Shown here: in pieces, positions 46,781 to 54,641 of the stretch | Layout of the letters: every line of letters begins with the position of its first letter | How positions within the stretch are numbered: position 1 is the first letter of the stretch | Assembly (NCBI RefSeq): GCF_016586165.1 | Contig: NZ_BCPR01000004.1 | Span: 1 to 64,000, forward strand | Length of the DNA: 64,000 nt | Source: Dyella sp. EPa41 | Lineage (GTDB): Bacteria > Pseudomonadota > Gammaproteobacteria > Xanthomonadales > Rhodanobacteraceae | Reading direction: 5' to 3' | The notes under the pieces: model-generated | The model's database searches: none | What the model saw: only the letters and a program-made list of their open reading frames with translations | Told to the model about the DNA's origin: nothing | Translations under genes and position numbers: made by a program

Positions 46781-48136
46781 GTGAGCGCACAAGCCTGGCT
46801 GCTGGTGCTCGGCATGCTGTTGCTGTTCTCCTCCCTGCTCAGAGGCTGGACGCGGCGCACGCCGGTGACGCCGTTCGTCCTGTATGTGCTCGCCGGCATC
46901 CTGCTCGGACCATGGTTTGCAGGACGGGCCAGCATCGATCTCGTAAAGCATGCGCCGCTGCTCGAACGCGCCACGGAGCTGGCCCTCGTCGTGTCGCTGT
47001 TCATCAACGGACTCAAACTCCGCGCGCTATGGCATGGCCAGTCCTGGAGCACCGGTATGCGACTGGCGTTTCCGGCCATGCTGTTGACGATCGGCATGAT
47101 GGTGCCTGCCGTGCATTATCTGTTCACCAGCAGCTGGTCCGAAGCCCTGCTGTTTGCCGCGGCCGTGGCGCCTACCGACCCCGTGCTTGCCAGCCTGGTT
47201 TCGGTAGACGACGCGGACGATCGCGATGGCCTGCGCGTTGCACTGTCCACCGAAGCCGGCCTCAACGATGGCGGCGCCCTGCCCCTGCTGCTGCTTGCGC
47301 TGTTGCTGTTCCATCCGACGACAGGCAGCGCGGACCTGTGGCGATGGTTCCTGCGCGACGTCGCATGGGCCCTGCCGTCCGGCATCGGCCTGGGTTTCGG
47401 GCTCGCGCTGCTGACGGGCGCGCTCGCCACGCACCTCAAGGCCCGCAGCCGGGACACCGGGCCCAATGACTTCCTTGCGCTCGCCCTGCTCGCCATCACT
47501 TACGCTGCCGCGCAATATCTCCATGCATCGGTGTTTCTCGCCTCGTTTGCGGCCGGACTCGGCCTGCGCCACGCCGAGTGGCGCGTGGTCAAGCATCACC
47601 CCCATCCGCAGACGAAGGACACGTCCGACGTACACCCGCCTGCCGAGGTGCTGGTCAATCCCAATCAACGGGACAGTGAAGTCGCCAGGCATCCCTGGGC
47701 ATCGATCGGCCTGGTGGTATCCGATGCGCTGTCGTTCGGCGATACGCTGGAGCGGCTGATCGGCGCCGGCGTGCTGCTGTTCCTCGGTATCGCGCTGGCC
47801 AGCTATGCGAGCCTGCCGGCTGTCGCCTTGTCCGCACTGCTGTTCCTGGTCGCACGGCCACTCGCGGTACTGGCCGTGACGGCACGCCGTGGCCTTCGCT
47901 GGCCGCGCAGGCTGCTGCTCGGCTGGCTCGGCATCCGCGGACTGGGAAGCCTGAGCTACCTCGCCTATGCGATCACGCATGGTCTGCCTTCCACCTCGGC
48001 GACCCGGCTTAGCGGATGGGTCGTGACCCTCGTGGTGTTGAGCATCGTCTTGCACGGCATGAGCACCCAGCCATTGATGACATGGCGCGCCTCGCGCATC
48101 GAGCAGCGGAACCGCCGCGATGCACGGCCGAAGTGA
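46781..48136 (+). CDS. CPA1-family Na+/H+ (or K+/H+) antiporter
   Basis: A 451-residue inner-membrane protein with about 12 helices. The CPA1 motif VAPTDPVLASLV in helix 4, AGLNDGGALPLLLLA in helix 5, and FLGIALASYASLP and LLGWLGIRGLGSL towards the C-terminus are characteristic of NhaP-type exchangers. The GTG at 46781 has GCGAGG 8-9 nt before it and starts directly at the first membrane helix; upstream in-frame sequence is unlike the family. It is likely to contribute to pH and salt tolerance. Confidence 0.85.
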   Translation: MSAQAWLLVLGMLLLFSSLLRGWTRRTPVTPFVLYVLAGILLGPWFAGRASIDLVKHAPLLERATELALVVSLFINGLKLRALWHGQSWSTGMRLAFPAMLLTIGMMVPAVHYLFTSSWSEALLFAAAVAPTDPVLASLVSVDDADDRDGLRVALSTEAGLNDGGALPLLLLALLLFHPTTGSADLWRWFLRDVAWALPSGIGLGFGLALLTGALATHLKARSRDTGPNDFLALALLAITYAAAQYLHASVFLASFAAGLGLRHAEWRVVKHHPHPQTKDTSDVHPPAEVLVNPNQRDSEVARHPWASIGLVVSDALSFGDTLERLIGAGVLLFLGIALASYASLPAVALSALLFLVARPLAVLAVTARRGLRWPRRLLLGWLGIRGLGSLSYLAYAITHGLPSTSATRLSGWVVTLVVLSIVLHGMSTQPLMTWRASRIEQRNRRDARPK

Positions 48137-48142
48137 GCAAGC

Positions 48143-48841
48143 GTGGCCATCACGCCGGGCCATGAAGCGCCAGCCTGCGGTACGGCAATTGCTTGCCTTG
48201 ATGTGACACCCGACGCCGGACCCGACATGCGTGACGCCTCCTGCTCCGCCCTCATGGGCTACCCTTCGGCATCCCGTGCAAAAGGTCATCGCCGGCGTGC
48301 CAATGCACTGACGCCGCCCTCGATCGCCGCCATGGCGCGTGACCGGCTGGACAGCCAGAACGTCATCGGCGGCATGTATTACCTGTGCCTGGAGCGTTGC
48401 GCGGCATGCAGCGACCCTTTGCTGGACGGCCTCGACCCATCAGGCTTGCGGGAGTTTCGGCTTGCCGACGGCGCTTTCGCCAGGGAACTGAGGCGCATGC
48501 TCTCGGTGTTTTCGTTCTGCGGGCGCATCGACAGCGCATCCAGCGGAATCGTGCTGCCGCAGATCCGCGCGCTGGCCGATTGCATGAAGGCCACGCGCCC
48601 CGCGGGGCTGGACTCGCTGCGGCTCGTGCTCAGCGCCGAGCAGATCGACGAGACGGCCTGGGGTTTGTTGCTGGCGCTGGTGAAGGACGAGGAGCTCACC
48701 ACGCTCAGCGAAGTCATCGAGACCCTGTATGCGGCGCAACGCACGCAGCGGCAACTCGTGCAGCAGCACTACGAGGAACTCATGCTGCTGTTGTCGCGCG
48801 CAGCTCGCAGCCCGCACTACGAAAGCGGCCAGTTCTTCTGA
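48143..48841 (+). CDS. Hypothetical protein
   Basis: Up to 232 residues if it starts at GTG 48143; ATGs at 48227 or 48332 are possible and none has a convincing ribosome-binding site. The last 160 residues look genuinely coding and helical: DRLDSQNVIGGMYYLCLE, FRLADGAFARELRRMLSVF, VLPQIRALADCMK, AARSPHYESGQFF. It has five cysteines in the first half (for example CLERCAAC). No family recognised. It starts 6 bp after the antiporter and is probably co-transcribed. Confidence 0.55.
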   Translation: MAITPGHEAPACGTAIACLDVTPDAGPDMRDASCSALMGYPSASRAKGHRRRANALTPPSIAAMARDRLDSQNVIGGMYYLCLERCAACSDPLLDGLDPSGLREFRLADGAFARELRRMLSVFSFCGRIDSASSGIVLPQIRALADCMKATRPAGLDSLRLVLSAEQIDETAWGLLLALVKDEELTTLSEVIETLYAAQRTQRQLVQQHYEELMLLLSRAARSPHYESGQFF

Positions 48842-49066
48842 CCCTCCCGTAAGTTCATGCGGGGCCGGCCATCCTTCCATTCCGGCGCCGCACGCCGAGC
48901 TCGCCGGGCAACCATCGGAGGTAAGCCCTGCCGTGGAAGGAAACTTTTTCCGCGCCTGGGCCCGCCAGACGCGCCGAAAAGCCCTTTAGAGCGACTTCAG
49001 CCGTGGCACGGATGTTGCCCGTACAGGAATGCGTCGATACGAGCGCGCCAGTTCGGATTTTCAATC

Positions 49067-49357
49067 ATGCCTACCCAGAACACGTCACTGACTCCCCGAG
49101 GCTTCGCCGCAATGGATTCCGAGCGCCAACGCGAGATATCCAGCATTGGCGGGCGCGCCGCGCATGCCGGGGGCCACGCCCATCGCTTCACTTCCGAAGA
49201 GGCTCGTGCCGCCGGGCGCAAGGGTGGCAGTGCCATAAGCCGCGACCGCGAGCATATGGCGACCATCGGGCGCCGCGGTGGCCGTAGCCGCAGCCGGGCC
49301 TCGGTGTTGGGCACTGCGCCATCCGAAGCCGTCGAGAGCGCAAGCCGTGAGCCTTGA
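49067..49357 (+). CDS. KGG-repeat stress-induced protein
   Basis: A 96-residue basic protein with KGG (stress-induced acidophilic repeat) motifs: RGFAAMDSERQREISSIGGRA, then EARAAGRKGGSAISRDREHM, then ATIGRRGGRSRSR. Such proteins (YciG/GsiB-like) are hydrophilic and thought to be hydrated or intrinsically disordered protectants. The ATG at 49067 begins the protein-like sequence. The next gene starts within its 3' end, so they are coupled. A second KGG gene lies at 59151. Confidence 0.78.
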   Translation: MPTQNTSLTPRGFAAMDSERQREISSIGGRAAHAGGHAHRFTSEEARAAGRKGGSAISRDREHMATIGRRGGRSRSRASVLGTAPSEAVESASREP

Positions 49358-49916
49358 GCGGCGGCTGTCCATCGTCTCGCTGGCATTGGCCGGTCTCGCC
49401 CTCGGGGCTTACTCGCATGCGCAAGGCAGTGCTTCGGACTCGCAGGCGTCGAGTCCCGGCACGGCCGACCAGACGTTTCTCCGCGAGGCAGCGAGTGACG
49501 GCGCGACCGAAGTGGCGCTAGGCCAGTTGGCCATGCAACACGCGCAGTCGCGGCCCGCGAAGGAAATGGCGCAACACCTGGTGACGGACCACCGCAAGGC
49601 AAACGATGAGCTGTCGGGCATCGCCATGCGAAAGCATGTCGAGATAGCGGCGCGCCCCGAAGCCGAGGCGCTCGCCAAGGAGAAATCGTGGGGTTCGGGC
49701 GCCTCCTACGATCAGGCCTATGCGCAGGCCATGATCAAGGACCACCGCCAGGCCATTGCCCTGTTCAGCAAGGCGACAGAAAGCAAGGACCCGGATATCC
49801 AGCAATTCGCCCAGGCCACGCTGCCGGTCCTGAAACAACATCTTTCCATGGCCGAAGCCCTCGCCAAGGGCGGCGAAGCGCCTGCATCCACCTCTCCAGG
49901 AGCCGCAAACCCCTAG
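49347..49916 (+). CDS. Periplasmic DUF4142 ferritin-like protein
   Basis: A 189-residue exported helical protein. GTG at 49347 with GAGAG before it, overlapping the KGG-gene stop by 11 bp. Residues 1-26 are a signal peptide (LSIVSLALAGLALGAYSHA). The DUF4142 domain covers about 40-170: FLREAASDGATEVALGQLA, LVTDHRKANDEL, AYAQAMIKDHRQAIALF and FAQATLPVLKQHLSMAEAL. The family has a ferritin-like bundle with unknown activity and is common in rhizobia and Xanthomonadales stress loci. Confidence 0.82.
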   Translation: MSLERRLSIVSLALAGLALGAYSHAQGSASDSQASSPGTADQTFLREAASDGATEVALGQLAMQHAQSRPAKEMAQHLVTDHRKANDELSGIAMRKHVEIAARPEAEALAKEKSWGSGASYDQAYAQAMIKDHRQAIALFSKATESKDPDIQQFAQATLPVLKQHLSMAEALAKGGEAPASTSPGAANP

Positions 49917-49956
49917 TCGCCGACTCAAGGCCGGCCCGAACGAACCTTGCACGCGG

Positions 49957-50006
49957 CCTCTACCTGACCGGGGGCATGCTCCGGCGGTAGAGGCGCGCTT
50001 GCGCCT
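49957..50006 (+). promoter_or_regulatory. Two overlapping hairpins before the sigma-54 activator gene
   Basis: CCTCTACC (49957-49964) pairs with GGTAGAGG (49986-49993). The immediately overlapping AGGCGC (49991-49996) pairs with GCGCCT (50001-50006) around GCTT. The two stems share AGG and cannot form together. There is no T-run. They lie 30-80 bp before the activator ATG and could be a terminator for the upstream unit or a leader structure. Confidence 0.35.
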
Positions 50007-50038
50007 GTCTCATCCTGGGTTGCGAGGAACGTTCGAAC

Positions 50039-51388
50039 ATGGCTCAAGCCGCTCCGTCGGTCCTGCTGGTCGACGACGACCATACTTTCCTCAGTTCCGC
50101 GCGGGACTACGCGAGGCTCAAGGGCTGCGAGGTCCATACCGCCTCCACCGTGCGGGACGCCATGCGCACGGTGGAGCAATGTGCTCCGCCTGACCTCATG
50201 CTGCTGGACCTGTCGCTGCCCGACGGCAGCGGGCTGGATGTATTGGATCGTCTCGATGCCAGGGACTGCGGCGAAATCGTGGTGCTTACCGGCGACCCTG
50301 GCGTGGACACCGCTGTCCGCGCCATGCGTCTGCGCGTGGATGACTACGTGATCAAGCCCATGCGCGGCGGCTACTTCGATACGCTGCTGCAGCGCGCCTC
50401 CCATCGTGCGCAATCGCGCGCTTCGAGCGGCCCCTTGTCCAGCAGCCATTGCGGCGACCTCCTGGGCAACTCGCTGATCATGCGCCGCATGTTCAAGCTG
50501 ATCGAGCGCGTGGCGCCAACCGACAACACGGTGCTGGTGCACGGCGAGAGCGGCGCCGGCAAGGAGCTCGTTGCGCGGGCCATCCACCAGTACAGCGGCC
50601 GTCGCGGACGCTTCGTGGCCGTCAACTGCGGCGCGGTGCCCGCCGACCTGGTCGGCAGCCAATTGTTCGGGCACGAGCGCGGAAGTTTCACCGGCGCCAT
50701 TCGCGATCATGCCGGCTACTTCGAGCAGGCACAGGGCGGCACGCTGCTGCTGGACGAATTCACCGAAATGCCGATGTCGATGCAGACCTATCTGCTGCGC
50801 GTGCTGGAAACGCGTGACATCACCCGTCTTGGTGCGCGCGCGAAACAGCATGTGGACGTGCGCGTTGTCGCCGCCTGCAATCGGGACCCGGTGAGCGCCG
50901 TACGCGACGGCCTCCTGCGTGAAGACCTGTACTACCGCCTGGCCGATTTCCCGATCGAGGTGCCGCCTCTACGGGCGCGCGGCGAGGATGTGCACATGCT
51001 CGCCGGACGCTTCCTGCGCGCGTTGAACGAGGAGCACGGCACCGGTTATGACTTCTCCATGGCCTCCCACGATTTCATTGCGCAATACGCGTGGCCGGGC
51101 AATGTACGCGAGCTGCTGCATGCGGTGCGTCGCGCCTATCTTCTGGCCGAGAACGGTCATGTCGAACTGGCGGCCTACCCTGATCCCGCGTTGCTCGGCG
51201 CAAGATCGCCACGCAGCGACCTTTGCTGGTCGGGACAGACCCTGGAAGAGCTGGAACGCCAGGCGATCGAGGCCGCACTTGCACGATGCGGCAACGACAA
51301 GACGCACGCCGCGCGCATGCTGGGCGTCAGCGTGAAAACCGTCTACAACAAGCTAGTGCGCTACAAGAAGCAAGGCCCGGACGCGTAG
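50039..51388 (+). CDS. Sigma-54-dependent response regulator (NtrC type)
   Basis: A 449-residue regulator. Residues 1-120 are a receiver with acceptor Asp in LMLLDLSLPDG and PMRGGYF loop. Residues about 140-375 are the AAA+ domain: Walker A GESGAGKE, GSFTGA loop that contacts sigma-54 (canonical GAFTGA, here Ser for Ala), Walker B TLLLDEFTE, and the sensor RLADFPIEVPPLRAR. The C-terminal Fis-type helix-turn-helix is GNDKTHAARMLGVSVKTVY. No histidine kinase is adjacent on the same strand. It is followed by a divergent arrangement of two kinase modules. Target promoters are unknown. Confidence 0.92.
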   Translation: MAQAAPSVLLVDDDHTFLSSARDYARLKGCEVHTASTVRDAMRTVEQCAPPDLMLLDLSLPDGSGLDVLDRLDARDCGEIVVLTGDPGVDTAVRAMRLRVDDYVIKPMRGGYFDTLLQRASHRAQSRASSGPLSSSHCGDLLGNSLIMRRMFKLIERVAPTDNTVLVHGESGAGKELVARAIHQYSGRRGRFVAVNCGAVPADLVGSQLFGHERGSFTGAIRDHAGYFEQAQGGTLLLDEFTEMPMSMQTYLLRVLETRDITRLGARAKQHVDVRVVAACNRDPVSAVRDGLLREDLYYRLADFPIEVPPLRARGEDVHMLAGRFLRALNEEHGTGYDFSMASHDFIAQYAWPGNVRELLHAVRRAYLLAENGHVELAAYPDPALLGARSPRSDLCWSGQTLEELERQAIEAALARCGNDKTHAARMLGVSVKTVYNKLVRYKKQGPDA

Positions 51389-51561
51389 TCGACAGGCCTG
51401 GACGCTATCCTCGACACCATGCCTGCACACGCGAATCTCAGCACGGTTCGCTTCCGGCCAGCGATGTTCGCCTGCCGCGCTCGTGCTTGTGCGCCCCACC
51501 CGCCCCCGCTGGGGGCCGATAGGTATCTGGATACCGATGGCGCGCCGGCCGCGGCGCCATC

Positions 51562-51792
51562 TCATCGCGTGCTTCCACTGGCGGGTTGCGCGCTGGTGCT
51601 CGCGGGCGCAGAACTCGTGGTGGGCGGCGGTGGATTGCTGGCCGGGGCACTGTTCGTCGGCGCGTACGGGCTTCCAGCCGTCGCGGCGGTCGCCGGATGC
51701 GTGCCAGGCTCGGTGCCGCCGGTTTCGCGGTTGTGGCAACCCGCGAGCGCGCATGCGCAGAGCAACGCGGTCGAAACAGAATATCGATTCAT
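51562..51792 (-). CDS. Small lipoprotein
   Basis: A 76-residue protein with a lipobox: MNRYSVSTALLCACALAGC, cysteine at about residue 19. The mature part is Thr/Ser/Ala/Pro-rich without predicted fold. GGGGAG lies 6 nt before the ATG at 51792, better than the ATG at 51798. No family recognised. It sits between the sigma-54 activator and the leftward kinase; the plus strand through it is also open but low-complexity. Confidence 0.6.
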   Translation of the reverse strand: MNRYSVSTALLCACALAGCHNRETGGTEPGTHPATAATAGSPYAPTNSAPASNPPPPTTSSAPASTSAQPASGSTR

Positions 51793-51983
51793 GCTCATCT
51801 CCCCGTGGGGTGCCGGTAGCGGCGACGGGGAGCGTGGCCATGTCGTCGCCCGGCGCCAAGGCCGTGACGTTGGCCGTAGATTGCGCGAACGCCACGCAAG
51901 CGGATGCGCAGCGGCCATCAACGGCCTCTTTCACAGGCCGCGGCATTCAGCAGACGCGCGATGAAAGTGACCCTGCGCGATGT

Positions 51984-53552
51984 TCAGGTGACGCTCGTGC
52001 CGGGTGGATCGCACAAGGGAAACCGCAACGTCACCTGCGTGCCGGCTCCCGGCGTGGAATGCAGCATGGCCGTACCGTGCGACTGCTCCATGAAGCCGTG
52101 AACCATCGACAGGCCCAGTCCCGTACCCTGCCCCAGCGGCTTGGTGGTGAAAAACGGATCGAACGCCTGCGATGCCATTTCCCTGGACATGCCGACGCCT
52201 TCGTCTTCCACCACCAGACAGGCCCCGGCCGGCTCGCCCCGACCTGCTGGCGCGACACGGGTGGAGATACGCACGCAACCGCCATCAGGCATGGCATCGC
52301 GCCCGTTGATCACCAGGTTGACCAGGGCGGTCTCCAGCTGGTGCGCATCGCACAGTATCCACAAGGGCTCCGAAGCCAGGTCGCAGCGAACGCTCACGCG
52401 TGGCCCTACCGTGCGCTCCAGCAGCTCGGTCATCGAAGCGATGTGCCGGTTGAGATCGACGCGCTCCGGCATCAGCGGCTGCCGCCGCGCGAACGCCAGC
52501 AAGCGGCGCACGAGATGCGTGGCGCGATCCACCGCGCGCGACACGTTGTTGATCTGATGATTGGCCTTGGCAGCGTCGCCGCGCTCCAAATGCAACAGAG
52601 CCACGTCCAGATGGCCGGTGATCGCCTGCAGGATATTGTTGAAATCGTGCGCCACGCCACCCGTGAGCTGGCCAAGCGCATCGAGTTTCTGCGCCTGCTG
52701 CAACTGTTCGCGCGCGGCCTCGAGGGCCGCCTCGGTGGCGCGCTGCCCGCTCACGTCCCGCAGCAGGAAGGCGAAGCCATGCAGCACGCCTTCCTTGTCC
52801 TTCAGCGCGCGCACGGTCAGCTTTGCCAGGAAGCGCGAGCCATTCTTTCGCAGGCATTGGCATTCGTCTTCATGGCTGCCCTTTAGCGACGATTGCCTCA
52901 GCAGGGAGACATCCACGCCTTCCGCGCGATCCTCTTCACCGAAGAGAAAGCCCACTGACCGACCGATGATCTCGCGCGCCGCATAACCGGTGATGCGCTC
53001 GGCGCCTTCGTTCCAGTCCTGCACGAAGCCATCGCGATCGAGCATGCACAAGGCGTAGTCGATGGCGCCCTCGGCAAACAGGCGGAAGCGCCGCTCGCTC
53101 TGCTCGAGCTTCGACTGGGCCTCCCAGCGCGCCGTGACGTCGCGCGTGATCTTGGCGTAGCCCAGCAATCGGCCATCCGCATCGCGGATCGCATCGATCG
53201 CGATCATCGCGCGGAACCGGCTGCCGTCACGCCGCACGCGCCAGGCCTCGCCGTTGTAACACCCCTCGCTGGCGGCAACGGCGAGCACATGGTCGGGCAC
53301 GCCTTGCGCGCGGTCGTGCTCGGTATAAAAGAGGGAAAAGTGCCGACCAAGCACTTCCTCGGCCGTGTAGCCCTTGATCTGCTGCGCACCGCTGTTCCAG
53401 CTGGTGATATAGCCCTGCGGATCCAGCATGTAGATCGCATAGTCCACCACGGACTGCACGAGAAGCTCGAAGCGGTGCTCCACCGGATCCGTGCCACCCA
53501 ATGCAGCGGCCTCTTCAAGCGAAACAAAAGCGGGCGGCGAACGGTCTTCCAT
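51984..53552 (-). CDS. PAS-PAS sensor histidine kinase
   Basis: A 522-residue cytoplasmic kinase without membrane segments. Two PAS domains, about 25-145 (YAIYMLDPQGYITSWNSG, RDGSRFRAMIAIDAI) and 150-270 (YALCMLDRDGFVQDWNEGAE), are followed by the dimerisation domain with the phospho-acceptor His in LTGGVAHDFNNILQA, and an HATPase domain (LVINGRDAM, DEGVGM, FTTKPLGQGTGLGLSMV). It is 12 bp after a receiver gene on the same strand. Soluble PAS kinases sense redox, light or small ligands; no cofactor ligand can be assigned. Paralogous to the kinase at 54642. Confidence 0.9.
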   Translation of the reverse strand: MEDRSPPAFVSLEEAAALGGTDPVEHRFELLVQSVVDYAIYMLDPQGYITSWNSGAQQIKGYTAEEVLGRHFSLFYTEHDRAQGVPDHVLAVAASEGCYNGEAWRVRRDGSRFRAMIAIDAIRDADGRLLGYAKITRDVTARWEAQSKLEQSERRFRLFAEGAIDYALCMLDRDGFVQDWNEGAERITGYAAREIIGRSVGFLFGEEDRAEGVDVSLLRQSSLKGSHEDECQCLRKNGSRFLAKLTVRALKDKEGVLHGFAFLLRDVSGQRATEAALEAAREQLQQAQKLDALGQLTGGVAHDFNNILQAITGHLDVALLHLERGDAAKANHQINNVSRAVDRATHLVRRLLAFARRQPLMPERVDLNRHIASMTELLERTVGPRVSVRCDLASEPLWILCDAHQLETALVNLVINGRDAMPDGGCVRISTRVAPAGRGEPAGACLVVEDEGVGMSREMASQAFDPFFTTKPLGQGTGLGLSMVHGFMEQSHGTAMLHSTPGAGTQVTLRFPLCDPPGTSVT

Positions 53553-53564
53553 GGATATCCTCAG

Positions 53565-53933
53565 TTATTCCTTGCGGGCGCGGCCACAGGCTTCACCTAC
53601 CACTTCAAGCAAGGTGCGGCGACCGTAGGGCTTGGCCAGGAAGCGCATGTCCTCGTCCAGCGGTGTGTCTGACCACCCAAGGTCGCCGGATACGACGACA
53701 AAACAGGCGCGGCTTCCGCGCGCCTTGATTTCCCGTGCCAGCTCGATGCCATTGCGATCTTCGCGAAGGTTGACGTCGGTAAAGACGACATCGACGTCCC
53801 CACGGTCCTGGATGATGCTGAGCGCCTGCGACGAGCTTTGCGCGGCAAGCACCTCGTAACCCGCATCTTCCAGCAACAGACCCGTGGCTTCCCGGACATC
53901 GGCATCGTCTTCTACCACCATCACTACGCTCAT
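53565..53933 (-). CDS. Single-domain receiver, partner of the PAS kinase
   Basis: A 122-residue CheY-like receiver: VVMVVEDDADVREATGLLL (acidic pocket), DVVFTDVNLRED with acceptor Asp, FVVVSGDL, and the conserved Lys in LAKPYGRRTLLEV. GGAGAA precedes the ATG at 53933. It has no output domain, so it probably acts by phosphotransfer or protein contact. It lies 12 bp before the kinase gene on the same strand and is clearly paralogous to the receiver at 54220. Confidence 0.88.
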   Translation of the reverse strand: MSVVMVVEDDADVREATGLLLEDAGYEVLAAQSSSQALSIIQDRGDVDVVFTDVNLREDRNGIELAREIKARGSRACFVVVSGDLGWSDTPLDEDMRFLAKPYGRRTLLEVVGEACGRARKE

Positions 53934-54219
53934 CCGTACTTCTCCGCGCCACGCGTACGACATGCGCCCGCCCCAAGGGCGAGCGTTGGCCAAAGGCAGC
54001 TGCTGCGGCTCCAGCACGGCCATCGATGGGTTGTCACCGGACATGCGAGCATGTCGTGTGGTTACAAAGCATGAATAGCGCGACGCGAGTCGGTTTTTCA
54101 TCGCCTTGTCCGCCCGGAATGTGATGTCCATGGGTTTTCTTCACGGTGCATAGACAGCGTCGGGACGAAATGTATACGGGGCTGCTCCCATGTTTCCGCT
54201 GTTGAACACGGAGATGGGC

Positions 54220-54639
54220 ATGGGCGCAGTACTGGTCGTAGACGACGAAGTGACAGTACTGGAGGCAACGACAGCAATGCTGAGCGCCTCGGGTTATGAC
54301 GCCTATCCTGCGCGCTCGAGCGCAGACGCCATGAAGACACTTGCCGCCCATCCCGGCATCGATGTCGTCGTCGCCGATGTCACCCTGGCGGGCAATGACA
54401 ACGGCGTGCTGCTTGCCCGGCGACTGGCCCATTCCGCATGGCCGGGGACATTCGTGCTCGTCTCCGGTGACCTCGAAGCCGGCCTGCATACGGAAGACCG
54501 TCCGCCCCGCTCGCTTTTCCTCGCCAAACCCTACAGCCGCAAGGCGTTGCTTCACGCCATCGAGCACGCGCGGCGACTGGGAAAGCTGCCACCGACGGAG
54601 CAAGGCGGCCGCCGCGAGCGCGGCACGCCGGCCAGATAA
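54220..54639 (+). CDS. Single-domain receiver of the mirrored module
   Basis: A 139-residue receiver: GAVLVVDDEVTVLEATTAML, DVVVADVTLAGNDNG with acceptor Asp, FVLVSGDL, and LAKPYSRKALLHAIEHA. A charged tail follows. GGAG at 54210-54213 sits 6 nt before this ATG and directly abuts another ATG at 54214; an ATG at 54190 is also in frame. It precedes the hybrid kinase by 2 bp. Paralogous to 53565-53933, sharing SGDL and the LAKPY-basic tail. Confidence 0.85.
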   Translation: MGAVLVVDDEVTVLEATTAMLSASGYDAYPARSSADAMKTLAAHPGIDVVVADVTLAGNDNGVLLARRLAHSAWPGTFVLVSGDLEAGLHTEDRPPRSLFLAKPYSRKALLHAIEHARRLGKLPPTEQGGRRERGTPAR

Positions 54640-54641
54640 CC

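Noticed and set aside
51419..51964. Plus-strand frames after the sigma-54 activator
   Set aside because: They lie opposite the small lipoprotein gene, which has a lipobox and ribosome-binding site.
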